Below, piece by piece: positions 35,779-44,493 of a stretch of 64,000 nucleotides of DNA (position 1 is the first letter of the stretch; every line of letters starts with the position of its first letter). The stretch covers positions 18,713 through 82,712 of the forward strand of contig RZZW01000006.1 of assembly GCA_009929695.1 (NCBI GenBank), written 5' to 3'. The notes beneath the pieces are model-generated. The model worked only from the letters and a program-made list of their open reading frames with translations. It made no database searches and had not been told where the DNA came from. This DNA is from Clostridia bacterium (GTDB lineage: Bacteria > Bacillota > Clostridia > Oscillospirales > Ruminococcaceae). Position numbers and translations under genes: made by a program.

Positions 35779-37143
35779 ATGCTAGAAAAGGACGAAACAG
35801 GCAAGAGCAAAACCATTGAATTATTATGCGAGGAATATCTCAAAAATAACTACATCGACCCCGAAATTTCGGAGAACCTCGGTGTAAAGCGCGGCTTGCG
35901 CAACAAAGACGGCACAGGTGTGCTTGCGGGGCTGACAAACGTCTGCGACGTTGTGGGCTATGAAATGCGGGACGGCGTGCGCGTTCCGTGCGACGGCTTG
36001 CTTATTTACCGTGGCATTGACGTGGTGAAAATCGTCGAGGAAGCCTATGCGCACGACCGCTTTATGTTCGAGGAGGTCATTTGGCTGCTTTTGTTCGGAC
36101 GTTTGCCGAATGAGGAGCAGCTTGCGGGCTTTCGCACAGTGCTTGAGCAGTACCGCGAGCTGCCGAAGGATTTCGTTGAGGACATGATACTTAAAGCGCC
36201 GTCGCCAGATATCATGAACAAGATGGGTCGCGCCGTGCTCGCGCTTTATTCCTACGACGAAAACGCCGATAATTTGTCGCTGCAAAACATCATCCGCCAA
36301 AGCATCGAGCTTATTGCAGATTTGCCGACAATAATGGTGAGCGCATACCAGATAAAGCGCCGCGTGTACGACCGCCAAAGCATGTATTGGCATCTGCCCA
36401 CGCCGGGCCTTAGCGTCGCCGAGCATATTTTGTCCACCTATCGCGCCGACCAAAAATATACGCGCGAGGAGGCAAAGCTGCTTGACATCTGCCTTGTCCT
36501 TCACGCTGACCACGGCGGCGGAAACAACTCGACCTTCTCGTGCCGCGTGCTGTCGTCGACAGGCACAGACACCTACGCCGCAATATCCGCAGCCATCGGC
36601 AGCCTTAAAGGCCCAAAGCACGGCGGTGCAAACCACAAGGTCATGCAGCAGCTTAAAGAGCTTAAAGAGAACATAAAAAATTATAGTGATGATGACGAAA
36701 TTTACGCCTATCTTTGCAGCGTTTTGCGCAAAAAAGCAGGCGACCACAGCGGCCTGATTTACGGCATAGGCCATGCCGTTTACACAAAAAGCGACCCGCG
36801 CGCCGTCATACTGCGCAAAGCCGCACAAAATCTCGCGATTGAAAAAGGCTACGGCGATGAGTTTGGCTTGCTGTGTGCCGTCGAGCGCCTAGGCCCTGCC
36901 GCTATGAAGGAAATCAAGGGCACAAAGGACATATGCGCCAACGTCGACCTTTTCTCGGGTCTTGTCTACACAATGCTCGGGCTGTCGGAGGAATTGTTCA
37001 CGCCGCTTTTTGCCATTGCGCGTATACCTGGCTGGTGCGCACACCGCGTTGAAGAGGTCATGTTCGCAAACCGCATCATGCGCCCCGCGTATAAATATCT
37101 CGGCGAAGATCAGGAATATATCAAAATCGAGGACAGAGAATGA
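35779..37143 (+). CDS. gltA: Citrate synthase
   Basis: A 454-residue enzyme condensing acetyl-CoA and oxaloacetate. The catalytic segments are VLHADHGGGNNSTFSCRV (His), SLKGPKHGGANHKV (His) and IYGIGHAVYTKSDPRAV with the substrate Arg. The N-terminal 60 residues form an extension seen in clostridial enzymes. ATG 35779 with AAAGGGG upstream is preferred over the open frame reaching back to 35464, which would overlap the spoIID start. No aconitase or isocitrate dehydrogenase adjoins it; in such anaerobes it mainly feeds glutamate synthesis. Its stop overlaps the next gene by four bases. Confidence 0.94.
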   Translation: MLEKDETGKSKTIELLCEEYLKNNYIDPEISENLGVKRGLRNKDGTGVLAGLTNVCDVVGYEMRDGVRVPCDGLLIYRGIDVVKIVEEAYAHDRFMFEEVIWLLLFGRLPNEEQLAGFRTVLEQYRELPKDFVEDMILKAPSPDIMNKMGRAVLALYSYDENADNLSLQNIIRQSIELIADLPTIMVSAYQIKRRVYDRQSMYWHLPTPGLSVAEHILSTYRADQKYTREEAKLLDICLVLHADHGGGNNSTFSCRVLSSTGTDTYAAISAAIGSLKGPKHGGANHKVMQQLKELKENIKNYSDDDEIYAYLCSVLRKKAGDHSGLIYGIGHAVYTKSDPRAVILRKAAQNLAIEKGYGDEFGLLCAVERLGPAAMKEIKGTKDICANVDLFSGLVYTMLGLSEELFTPLFAIARIPGWCAHRVEEVMFANRIMRPAYKYLGEDQEYIKIEDRE

Positions 37144-37964
37144 AAAAAACTCCATGCACCGTGTTTTTAGCCGCGGCAGTGCTGCTTGGGATAATTCGCA
37201 CGGTAGATTTGTGCCTGTTCACAGAGGTTGGCACAGAGGGCTTTGTCAGCGTCGGCTCTGCGTGGCAGCGCTATGCTGTCATGGCGGTGTTTGCGCTTGC
37301 GCTGCTGTTTTACCCGAATAATAAAAATGATAAAAGCATCAAATCGACAAGCCTTGCCGCGCGCTCCGAGCTTGCGGTGGCAGGTGATTTGGCGCTTATC
37401 TCGGGCGTTTTGGCGGCTGTGTATTCAGTCACGCAGCTTTTAACGCCGACGACGATGTTCGGCATGGAGCAGCTCGGCGCGGGGCTTATGCTTTTCGCGT
37501 TTGCGCTTCGGTTTATATTAAGCCTCGGCTTGTTGGCGTTCGGCGCGTGGCTTTTGATGCTGTATAAGCACAAAGAGCCGCTTTCACCGCAGCGCGGCAC
37601 AATGCGCACACTTGGCTTTTGCGGGGTGATGGGCTTTTTTGCGCTAACTATTTTGCGCTACGCCGAAATGCCCGCGTCTGTTCATCATATGCTCGCGATA
37701 CTGCCGATATTCTCAGCGTTAAGCGCGCTTATATTCACAAGCAAGCTACTCGGAACTATCTGCGTCGACGGCACAGCTGCACACAGACACAGCCTTTGCA
37801 CATCGGCAATTTTCGCGTTTTTCATGTGCACCTGCATAGGCTTGCCGCAAATGGTTTGGCAGGCTTTTCACCGCGAAATAACCCCCATGAATATGTTCAT
37901 ATCCGCAGCACTAGGAATTTACGGCGTAGCAGCGGCGGGGATTGCTTATAAAAATGCAGAGTGA
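37140..37964 (+). CDS. Multi-pass membrane protein of unknown function
   Basis: A 274-residue protein with about seven membrane helices (starts TPCTVFLAAAVLLGIIRTVD; others at residues 45-60, 78-100, 112-140, 155-172, 180-200, 215-235, 250-268). Loops are short and lightly charged, and no transport or enzyme motif is visible. Its ATG lies inside the end of citrate synthase (ATGA overlap), so the two are made together. I do not recognise the family. A role related to citrate or acetyl-CoA metabolism is only suggested by the coupling. Confidence 0.75.
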   Translation: MKKTPCTVFLAAAVLLGIIRTVDLCLFTEVGTEGFVSVGSAWQRYAVMAVFALALLFYPNNKNDKSIKSTSLAARSELAVAGDLALISGVLAAVYSVTQLLTPTTMFGMEQLGAGLMLFAFALRFILSLGLLAFGAWLLMLYKHKEPLSPQRGTMRTLGFCGVMGFFALTILRYAEMPASVHHMLAILPIFSALSALIFTSKLLGTICVDGTAAHRHSLCTSAIFAFFMCTCIGLPQMVWQAFHREITPMNMFISAALGIYGVAAAGIAYKNAE

Positions 37965-38029
37965 ATATTTCTTGCAGCTAAAACTTTACAAAATCTTACC
38001 CTACAATTTGCATTAAATTCACAACGAAT

Positions 38030-38100
38030 TGTAGGGGCGAGCTTCGCTCGTCCGTTTGCAACGCGCAAACTTATTCGGACGAGCGAAGCTCGCCCCTACA
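38030..38100. repeat. Inverted pair of hairpin units
   Basis: TGTAGGGGCGAGCTTCGCTC with CGTCCG, a TTTGCAACGCGCAAAC centre, and the same unit reversed. The left flank AAATTCACAACGA matches that of other copies. Confidence 0.85.
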
Positions 38101-38111
38101 AAAAATATAAA

Positions 38112-38154
38112 TAAAGGTACATGCAAAACGAAAATTTTGCATGTACCTTTTAAA
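38112..38154. terminator. Bidirectional terminator
   Basis: AAAGGTACATGCAAAA pairs with the mirror arm ending in GTACCTTT, with A and T runs on both sides. It ends the citrate synthase transcript on + and the potassium transporter transcript on -. Confidence 0.85.
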
Positions 38155-38159
38155 ATTAT

Positions 38160-39524
38160 TTATCCAACCGAAATATTCGCCTTTGGCATTACGGCTCGGC
38201 CGTCGTTGTGGTCGCGGTTTAGCGAGAAGGAAATCGCCATCGTCACGGGCCCAACACGGCCTATGAGCATTGTCGCCATTGTCACGCACAGCGCTATTGG
38301 CTTCATCACAGCCGTCGCGCCAACGCTTAATCCAACCGTGGCGAACGCCGACACCGCCTCAAACATGCTGTCCATTATATTCACGTCCGACGACGTAAAT
38401 ACGTTTATCGTCAGCGTTGAAATAACAACGGCGATAAGCGAAAGTATGCTCAGTGCAAGCGCTTTGTACACAACCTGTTTAGGTATTTTGTGCTTGAATA
38501 TAGCCGCGTCCTCGCGCCCTCGCACAACACTTGCAACAACCATAAACAGCACCGCAAACGTAGTGACCTTTATGCCGCCGCCTGTGCCGCCAGGGGCCGC
38601 GCCTATAAACATGAGCAAAATCATCATAATTTTTGTCACAGGCTGGCACGCCGCGAGGTCAACAGAGTTAAACCCAGCTGTGCGCAAAGTGGCGGACTGA
38701 AACGCCGAGTTGCTGATTTTGTCAAGCACGTTCATGTTTCCAAGCGTCGCGGGGTTATTCCATTCGCAAACCGCAAAGCTCACAGTGCCAAATATAAGCA
38801 GCGCCGCAGTAAATATCAGCACAAGCCGCGTGTGGACGCGCAAATGCTTCGTCTTGTGAAACGCCGCGACGTCCTGCCAAACAAGAAAGCCAAGTCCGCC
38901 GCATATTATCAGCGCCGCGATGACGGCAAGCACATACGGCTCGTCAAAGCATGTTGTCAGGCTAGTATACGGAGCAATGCGCCCCATTATGTCAAAGCCC
39001 GCGTTGCAAAAGGCGGAAACTGAGAGGAAAATCGACACCATGGTGCCGGTGTAAACGCCAAATTTCGGTATCATTGCGGGCAAAAGCAGCAGCATGCCGA
39101 GCAGCTCGCACGTGATGGCAACACGTATAACGGTGTGCAACAGCGTGCGCGCCTGACCCTTGTCCGATACGCTTATGCTCTCGCTCGCAAGCTGCAAGCT
39201 GCGAAAACCGAGCCTGCGGCCTATCAGCACGTTGAAAAACGTCGTCAAAGTCACAAGCCCAAGCCCGCCTATTTGTATAAGCATCAATATGACAGCCTGC
39301 CCAAACGGAGTAAACTGTGTGTATGTGTCAAAAACTATAAGCCCCGTCACGCATGTGGCGCTTGTGGCTGTAAAAAGCGCGCCCAAAAATCCCGCCGATT
39401 GTCCGTCGCGCGACGATATAGGTAGCGTAAGCAGCAATGCGCCAAGCAATATTACCATCAAAAAGCTTCCGGCGATTATGCGCGTCGGTTTATAAGCTTT
39501 TCTGCTTTTTAACTCTTCACCCAT
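38160..39524 (-). CDS. TrkH/KtrB-type potassium uptake channel
   Basis: A 454-residue transporter with four repeated pore modules. Selectivity segments are TATSATCVTGLIVFDTY, FCNAGFD, FQSATLRTAGFNSVDL and SAFATVGLSVG, each with the pore Gly. The loop FIGAAPGGTGGGIKVTTFAV is the intramembrane gate of KtrB/TrkH. It admits K+ (with Na+ in KtrB) and needs a cytosolic TrkA/KtrA ring for gating; no such gene is adjacent, so the partner must be elsewhere. AAGGAG precedes ATG 39524. Confidence 0.92.
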   Translation of the reverse strand: MGEELKSRKAYKPTRIIAGSFLMVILLGALLLTLPISSRDGQSAGFLGALFTATSATCVTGLIVFDTYTQFTPFGQAVILMLIQIGGLGLVTLTTFFNVLIGRRLGFRSLQLASESISVSDKGQARTLLHTVIRVAITCELLGMLLLLPAMIPKFGVYTGTMVSIFLSVSAFCNAGFDIMGRIAPYTSLTTCFDEPYVLAVIAALIICGGLGFLVWQDVAAFHKTKHLRVHTRLVLIFTAALLIFGTVSFAVCEWNNPATLGNMNVLDKISNSAFQSATLRTAGFNSVDLAACQPVTKIMMILLMFIGAAPGGTGGGIKVTTFAVLFMVVASVVRGREDAAIFKHKIPKQVVYKALALSILSLIAVVISTLTINVFTSSDVNIMDSMFEAVSAFATVGLSVGATAVMKPIALCVTMATMLIGRVGPVTMAISFSLNRDHNDGRAVMPKANISVG

Positions 39525-39602
39525 TTTGGAAATTCTCCTTACGATATGTCATGAACATATGCCATTATACCACGGTAAAAAATAAAAGCAACTTTATAAA
39601 AT

Positions 39603-39679
39603 AATAAATAAAAAAGAAGAAAGAAAAGCTGTGAAGTACAATAGACCGCCGCAGGTTTTTCTTTCTTCTTTCTTCTCTC
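39603..39679. repeat. Purine-tract element abutting the murC stop
   Basis: AAAAAAGAAGAAAGAAAAGC and TTTTTCTTTCTTCTTTCTTC form the ends around a short centre with CCGCCGCAGG. The right end reaches the murC stop codon, so on the murC strand the message ends in a purine tract. Confidence 0.6.
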
Positions 39680-41056
39680 TTATTTTTTGAAATGCAGCAT
39701 TTTCTTGGCTGCCTTATATATGTCTCCGCAGCCGAGGGTTATCACAAGGTCGCCCTCCTCGGCGTTTTGCATAACGTGCTCGACAACCTCATCAAAGGTG
39801 TTGTACCACACGCTGTCAGGTATTTTTGCCGCCAAATCTTTTGTGCGCACGGTGTAGTCCTCGGCGCGTTCACGGCTGCCCATTATTTCTGTCAAAACCA
39901 CATTGTCGGCAATTTGCAGCACTCGCGCAAAATCGTCCATAAGCATCTGCGTGCGCGAATAGGTGAACGGCTGATGCACAGCCCACACGTGCTTATACTG
40001 CATTTCCTTTGCCGCCGTCAGCGTGGCCTCAAGCTCGGCGGGGTGATGCGCGTAGTCGTCCGCGATTGTCACACCGTTCACTTCACCGAGAAACTCAAAG
40101 CGCCGCCCCGCGCCCTTAAAAGCCTCAAGCCCCGCCTTGCACTCCTCGGGTGTGCAGCCGACAAGCGACGCCGCCGCAAATGCCGCCACAGCGTTGTAAA
40201 CATTGTGCTCGCCCGGCACGTTAAGCTCAATATATGCCTTTTTGTGACCCATCACCTCAACGTCAAACGCAAAGAAGGACGGTCTGTACTCCTTGACGTT
40301 CACCGCGCGGTAATCAGCGGGCGATTTAATGCCAAACGTGCACACATGGCGGTCGATGTCGCCGATGACCTGTACTGTGTTTTTGTCGTCGATATTCGCA
40401 ATTATGGTGTTTTGCGTCAAAAGGCAGAAGCGGCGGAACGACTCTTTAAGGTTATCCATCGTCTTGAAAAATTCAAGATGATCCGCGTCGATATTAAGCA
40501 AAACAGAAATGTACGGCACAAGCTGCAAAAATGTGTTGTGATACTCGCACGCCTCGACAATTATCTCGCGCCCCGCGCCGTATTTGCCGTAGGAGTCGAT
40601 ATACGGCAGCTTGCCGCCGATGATAGCCGAGCAGTCCTTGCCCGCCATGAGCACAGTTTGCGCTATCATCGAGGTTGTCGTCGTCTTGCCGTGCGTGCCG
40701 GAAACGCAGATTGGGTGCGGATACGTGTTCGTCACATAGCCGAGCATGATGCTGCGCTCAACGCAGGGTATGCCTAGCTTTTTCGCCTCCTCAACCTCGG
40801 GGTTGCCGTTCATTATGGCGGCGGTGTACACAACAAGCTGTGCGCCGTGCACATTTTCCGCCTTGTGCTCAAGCGTCACCTTTATGCCAAGCTTGCGCTC
40901 GCGGTCGATAATATCGCCCTCGTTTACATCAGAGCCTGTTATTTCATACCCGACCTCGTGCAAAATCTGAACAAGCGGAAACATGCCGCTTCCGCCTATA
41001 CCTATAAAATGTATGCTCGTCACTCCGTCGAGCAGAGTGCTGTCAAAACCATTCAT
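39680..41056 (-). CDS. murC: UDP-N-acetylmuramate-L-alanine ligase
   Basis: A 458-residue Mur ligase that adds L-Ala to UDP-MurNAc in the cytosol. The N-terminal UDP-binding domain has SIHFIGIGGSGMFPLVQIL. The ATP loop is VSGTHGKTTTTSMIA. The central motifs are EACEYHNTFL and LNIDADHLEFF, and the C-terminal domain has IADDYAHHPAELEATL and YSRTQMLMDDF, which mark MurC. AAAGGAG sits before ATG 41056; the open frame upstream to 41188 is not coding. It stands alone, away from other cell-wall genes. Confidence 0.95.
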   Translation of the reverse strand: MNGFDSTLLDGVTSIHFIGIGGSGMFPLVQILHEVGYEITGSDVNEGDIIDRERKLGIKVTLEHKAENVHGAQLVVYTAAIMNGNPEVEEAKKLGIPCVERSIMLGYVTNTYPHPICVSGTHGKTTTTSMIAQTVLMAGKDCSAIIGGKLPYIDSYGKYGAGREIIVEACEYHNTFLQLVPYISVLLNIDADHLEFFKTMDNLKESFRRFCLLTQNTIIANIDDKNTVQVIGDIDRHVCTFGIKSPADYRAVNVKEYRPSFFAFDVEVMGHKKAYIELNVPGEHNVYNAVAAFAAASLVGCTPEECKAGLEAFKGAGRRFEFLGEVNGVTIADDYAHHPAELEATLTAAKEMQYKHVWAVHQPFTYSRTQMLMDDFARVLQIADNVVLTEIMGSRERAEDYTVRTKDLAAKIPDSVWYNTFDEVVEHVMQNAEEGDLVITLGCGDIYKAAKKMLHFKK

Positions 41057-41193
41057 ATAAAAGTCTCCTTTATGCCAAAAATGATGTTCAAAAATATTAT
41101 AGCTCTTTTTATTCATAAAATAAACATTTTTGCCTATTTTTTGGTATAATAAACTAAAAGCATTAGTAAAAGCTGTGAAAGGGGGCAAAAGTA

Positions 41194-42036
41194 ATGGTGC
41201 TCACAAGAGAAATTGACCTCATAATCGAAAGCGCGGGCTTAAATATCCGCGACACCGGCAGCGGCTATGTCCTCGGCGCAAAGCAAGACCCAAACGCGCT
41301 TTTCGCCGCCGCCCCGCTTCGCATACTTGCGCTCTACTCAATCGCCGCTATGCTCGGCGCGGAGGTGAGCATAAATGTGCTCGACGCCGCAAACGCAAAC
41401 GCGCACGGCATATCAAAGCTTGCGCCCGAAAAGGTTTTCGCCGCCGTCGACGGAATTTTGCTCTCGCAACACCCTGAAACGCTCGCCCCGCTCATAGCGT
41501 CGGGCGGGCTTGAGGCATTTGGCATAAAGGAGATTCGGGGCTGTTTAAGCGCTTTGAATGATGTCCCCGCAAGGCAGGTCACGCGGTGGTGGGCGCTCGC
41601 GCATATTTGCAAGGCAAAATGCAATACGATTTGCAAAACGCTTAACACGCCGCCCACGCTCACGACGGGCTTAACGGTCTACGAAAAACTGTGGCACACC
41701 GCGCCGCCAAAAGCAACGCGCGACTTAAAGCTTCTGCTTGCGCCACTGCCGAGATTCGATTTCGGCGCAGCCGCAGATACATTCGCCGTTTTCGACAGTC
41801 GTTGGCAGGGCGGGGGAGCGCTTTATGCGCAGCTTGAGGCGTCAGGCGAGCCGTATCGAATGAAGCAGCTCGCCGTCACCGCGCCCGAGCTTTTGCAGAT
41901 AGGCATTCCGCGCCGCAAAATCGCGGGCGTTATGCCAAAGCTTTTAACGGCGGTGTGCAAAGCACCGACAGTCAACACATATCCGGCGCTTTGCGCGCTT
42001 GCAAAAACACTTACAAGGAGCAGCTTATGCTTATGA
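41194..42036 (+). CDS. CCA-adding enzyme-like protein lacking the catalytic head
   Basis: A 280-residue protein that aligns by eye with the neck, body and tail of class II CCA-adding enzymes. It has DPNALFAAAPLRILALYSIA and AMLGAEVS (compare the DPxxRFxEDxLRILRALRFAAxLGF segment), then KLAPEKVFAAVDGILLSQHP, and near the C-terminus ELLQIGIPRRKIAGVMPKLL with NTYPALCALAK. The nucleotidyltransferase head with GGxVRD and DxD is missing, and 106 bases separate the start from murC, so it is not merely mis-called. GGGGGC precedes ATG 41194. It could bind tRNA without adding CCA, or complement a separate head. It overlaps the phosphatase gene by ten bases. Confidence 0.65.
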   Translation: MVLTREIDLIIESAGLNIRDTGSGYVLGAKQDPNALFAAAPLRILALYSIAAMLGAEVSINVLDAANANAHGISKLAPEKVFAAVDGILLSQHPETLAPLIASGGLEAFGIKEIRGCLSALNDVPARQVTRWWALAHICKAKCNTICKTLNTPPTLTTGLTVYEKLWHTAPPKATRDLKLLLAPLPRFDFGAAADTFAVFDSRWQGGGALYAQLEASGEPYRMKQLAVTAPELLQIGIPRRKIAGVMPKLLTAVCKAPTVNTYPALCALAKTLTRSSLCL

Positions 42037-42824
42037 ACAACATAAAAGCGGCGGTTTTTGACATCGACGGCACACTTTTGCCGCACGGAGAAGCCGCGCC
42101 GTCGCAAAAAACCTTTGCCGCGATAGACGCTTTGCGCAAAAAGGGGATAAAGGTCATCATCGCAACAGGCCGCGCGCAGCCGTCGGGCGAGTTAGCACTG
42201 GGCGGAATGAAGGCCGATTACTACCTTTATAATAACGGCGCGCTTGTGCTTGACGAAAACCGAAAGCCGATTTTTGAGAGCCGCATGACGCCCGAAGAGA
42301 TGTACGCCCTCGTCGATTTTTGCGAGGACTACGCCCTGCCGCTCAATTTTGCGTTTTCCGACGCGACGTATGTCTATGAGGATTACGACCGTTTTCGCGC
42401 AATGTACGGCCCTTATTCAAGCGTCAGCCTTTTGCGCAACGGAGAAGATCAAGTGCGTCACCTTATCAGTATGCCATTTTCAGCGTGCGCGATACTTCCG
42501 GCAGATAAAATAAAGGAATTTGAACAAAAATACGGCTACCTCGGCCTGCGCTTCGTCAGCTTTCACGGCAACAACTGTGACATAATGCGCGTCGGCGTAA
42601 ACAAAGCCGCAAGCCTAAAGCAGCTTTTGAAAATCATCGGCATAGAAAAAGAAAACGTCGCGGCATTCGGCGACGGCAGCAACGACATAGAGCTTTTGTC
42701 GATGTCAGGCGTGTCAATCGCAATGGAAAACGGCACTGACGTGCTAAAAAAATCCGCCGACATCATAGCCCCACCCTGCGACGAGGACGGCGCAGCACAG
42801 ATTATTGAAAAATATTTTTTATAA
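42027..42824 (+). CDS. Cof-type HAD phosphatase
   Basis: A 265-residue HAD hydrolase with a type IIB cap. Motif I is VFDIDGTLL (nucleophile Asp), motif II IIATGR, motif III a Lys near residue 190 and motif IV AFGDGSNDIELL. Such enzymes remove phosphate from sugar phosphates or flavin precursors; the substrate cannot be told. AAGGAG lies six bases before ATG 42027, inside the end of the preceding gene, so they are coupled. Confidence 0.9.
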   Translation: MLMNNIKAAVFDIDGTLLPHGEAAPSQKTFAAIDALRKKGIKVIIATGRAQPSGELALGGMKADYYLYNNGALVLDENRKPIFESRMTPEEMYALVDFCEDYALPLNFAFSDATYVYEDYDRFRAMYGPYSSVSLLRNGEDQVRHLISMPFSACAILPADKIKEFEQKYGYLGLRFVSFHGNNCDIMRVGVNKAASLKQLLKIIGIEKENVAAFGDGSNDIELLSMSGVSIAMENGTDVLKKSADIIAPPCDEDGAAQIIEKYFL

Positions 42825-42844
42825 AAATTGTCAGTCCCAGCACA

Positions 42845-43012
42845 CATTTGTAAAGTGCACCGTAGGGAGCGACGCCCTCGTCGCTCCGCTAGGTTTCCAC
42901 GCAAATTTGAAATGTACATTGTAGGGGCGCGCATTGCGCGTCCGTTTATTCATGTGAATTTACAACGTGCATTGTAGGGGACGGCGTCCTCGACATCCCG
43001 CGGCGGGTTACA
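42845..43012. repeat. Tandem array of three hairpin units with different cores
   Basis: Three units follow one another with a period of 55-59 bases. Each starts with a TTTRNAANGTNCAYYGTAGGG-like flank and ends CCG(C/T)T or CCCG. The cores are AGCGACGCCCTCGTCGCT (42868-42885), GCGCGCATTGCGCG (about 42927-42940) and GACGGCGTCCTCG (about 42981-42993). Confidence 0.8.
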
Positions 43013-43044
43013 TAATTTTACAATAATATACGGAGGGTATAGCC

Positions 43045-43530
43045 GTGCCTTTTGAACCTGTCTATAACGAAAATTCAAAAATTCTCATTGTCGGCACGTG
43101 GCCAAGCCCTCTGAGCCGTGCAAACGGGTTTTATTACGGAAACCCGCAAAATCGCTTTTGGGGCTTGCTCGCAAGGCTTTTCAATGCCGAAACTCCGACG
43201 ACGATTGACGAAAAAAAGCAGCTCATTTTGTCAAACGGCTTGGCACTTTGGGACACCTTGCAGTCGTGCGAAATACGCGGCGCGTCCGACGCAAGCATTT
43301 GCAACGAGGTGCCGTCCGATATAGCGGGGCTTTGCCGCAAAGCGCCTATACAGCGCGTATTATGCAACGGCGCAAAGGCGTATCAACTGTATACAAAATT
43401 TCAAAAAGGCTGCCCGCCCGCCGTCAAGCTGCCGAGCACAAGCCCCGCAAACGCCGCATGCAACAAGGATATGTTGTACGAGCAGTGGCACAAAGAATTA
43501 TACAAAGAGGAATATTTCGATGAAAAATAA
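43045..43530 (+). CDS. DNA-deoxyinosine (hypoxanthine) glycosylase, UDG superfamily
   Basis: A 161-residue base-excision repair enzyme. Motif I is ILIVGTWPSPLSR, followed by GFYYGNPQNRFWGLL, which together mark the UDG-like family 6 that removes deaminated adenine. A later motif is LPSTSPANAACN, the His/Ser-Pro region of the superfamily (here Ser-Thr-Ser-Pro). The start is GTG 43045 with GGAGGG eight bases upstream. It overlaps aroK by 11 bases. Confidence 0.85.
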   Translation: MPFEPVYNENSKILIVGTWPSPLSRANGFYYGNPQNRFWGLLARLFNAETPTTIDEKKQLILSNGLALWDTLQSCEIRGASDASICNEVPSDIAGLCRKAPIQRVLCNGAKAYQLYTKFQKGCPPAVKLPSTSPANAACNKDMLYEQWHKELYKEEYFDEK

Positions 43531-44026
43531 CATAGCGATAATCGGCTTTATGGGCACAGGCAAAAGCACCGTCTCTCGCGCTTTGCATGAAGCTCTCGAT
43601 ATGAAAGAAATCGACATGGACGCAATAATCGCAGCCGAGCAGGGAATGCCGATAAGTAAAATGTTTGAAAAATACGGCGAGGAGCACTTTCGCAAAATTG
43701 AAACACAGCTTTTGCAGCGCCTTTCAAGCAGCGAAAACAGCATAATTTCCTGCGGCGGCGGCACTGTCACACGCGCCGAAAACGTGCGCATTTTAAAAAG
43801 CTACGCTCGCATAATTTTGCTCACCGCAACGCCCGAAACAGTGTATTCTCGTGTCAAAAATTCCACCGCCCGCCCCGTTTTAAACGGCAACATGACAGTG
43901 GAATACATACAAAGCCTGATGCAAAAACGCGCCGAAGCCTACTGCCAAGCCGCCGATATCACAGTGTCAACCGACGGCAAAACGGTAAATCAAATTTGCG
44001 AAGAAATAAAGGCGGCGTTAAAATGA
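43520..44026 (+). CDS. aroK: Shikimate kinase
   Basis: A 168-residue kinase that phosphorylates shikimate in aromatic amino acid synthesis. It has the P-loop IIGFMGTGKSTVSRAL, the shikimate-binding Asp in KEIDMDAIIAAEQG, FRKIETQLL with the binding Arg, and SCGGGTVTR. Near the lid is STARPVL. AAAGAGGAA precedes ATG 43520. No other shikimate-pathway gene is adjacent. The last bases overlap the DUF3781 gene. Confidence 0.93.
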   Translation: MKNNIAIIGFMGTGKSTVSRALHEALDMKEIDMDAIIAAEQGMPISKMFEKYGEEHFRKIETQLLQRLSSSENSIISCGGGTVTRAENVRILKSYARIILLTATPETVYSRVKNSTARPVLNGNMTVEYIQSLMQKRAEAYCQAADITVSTDGKTVNQICEEIKAALK

Positions 44027-44262
44027 ATAGCGAATTAATCACAAATATAGCCAAGCTGCACACAACCGAGCTTGGCGAATTTCGCATAAAAAGAAACCTA
44101 AATTTAGACGTAGCCGATGTAGTATCATGGTGCAAAGCCCAAATCGAAGCAAATGCCGAAAATATAATAAGGCAAGGCAAAAACTTCTACATCAAAACCC
44201 CCACCGCCACCATAACCGTAAACGCATACAGCTACACAATCATCACGGCGCATAAATTATAA
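44023..44262 (+). CDS. DUF3781-family small protein
   Basis: A 79-residue protein with the family pattern IAKLHTTELGEFRIKRNLNL, VVSWCKAQIE and ATITVNAYSYTIITAHK. The family is widespread in Firmicutes with no known function. It contains one conserved Trp-Cys pair. The ATG overlaps the aroK stop by four bases (ATGA), so it ends this operon of glycosylase, kinase and DUF3781. Confidence 0.82.
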   Translation: MNSELITNIAKLHTTELGEFRIKRNLNLDVADVVSWCKAQIEANAENIIRQGKNFYIKTPTATITVNAYSYTIITAHKL

Positions 44263-44277
44263 ATTTGCTAATCTTTA

Positions 44278-44462
44278 CGGACGAGCGAAGCTCGCCCCTA
44301 CAAAACGCTGACCGTAGGGCAATGAGCGCTTACTTCTGCTGCGTGCGTCAGCGGGACTTATTTGCTCATTTATAAAATTCACATTGTAGGGAACGCATTG
44401 TATGCGTTCCGAAGCCGACGGTTTGCGCAAAGCTAACGGAACGCATACAATGCGTTCCCTAC
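44278..44462. repeat. Hairpin repeats, one single and one inverted pair
   Basis: Bases 44278-44302 are a CGGACGAGCGAAGCTCGCCC unit. Bases 44385-44462 are an inverted pair whose core, AACGCATTGTATGCGTT, is not shared with other copies in the window although the TGTAGGG and CCG ends are. Confidence 0.8.
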
Positions 44463-44493
44463 TGGGTCACAAGTAACAGGCGGTTTACCGCAA

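Noticed and set aside
35824..36828. A 334-codon frame on the minus strand
   Set aside because: Antisense to citrate synthase; its composition simply mirrors that gene.
39692..40777. A 361-codon frame on the plus strand
   Set aside because: It lies wholly antisense to murC, whose catalytic motifs are all intact, and has no ribosome site or family resemblance.
42845..43012. Possible CRISPR array because of repeating units of 55-59 bases
   Set aside because: The repeated parts diverge, the variable parts are palindromes rather than spacers, there are only three units, and no cas gene is in the window.
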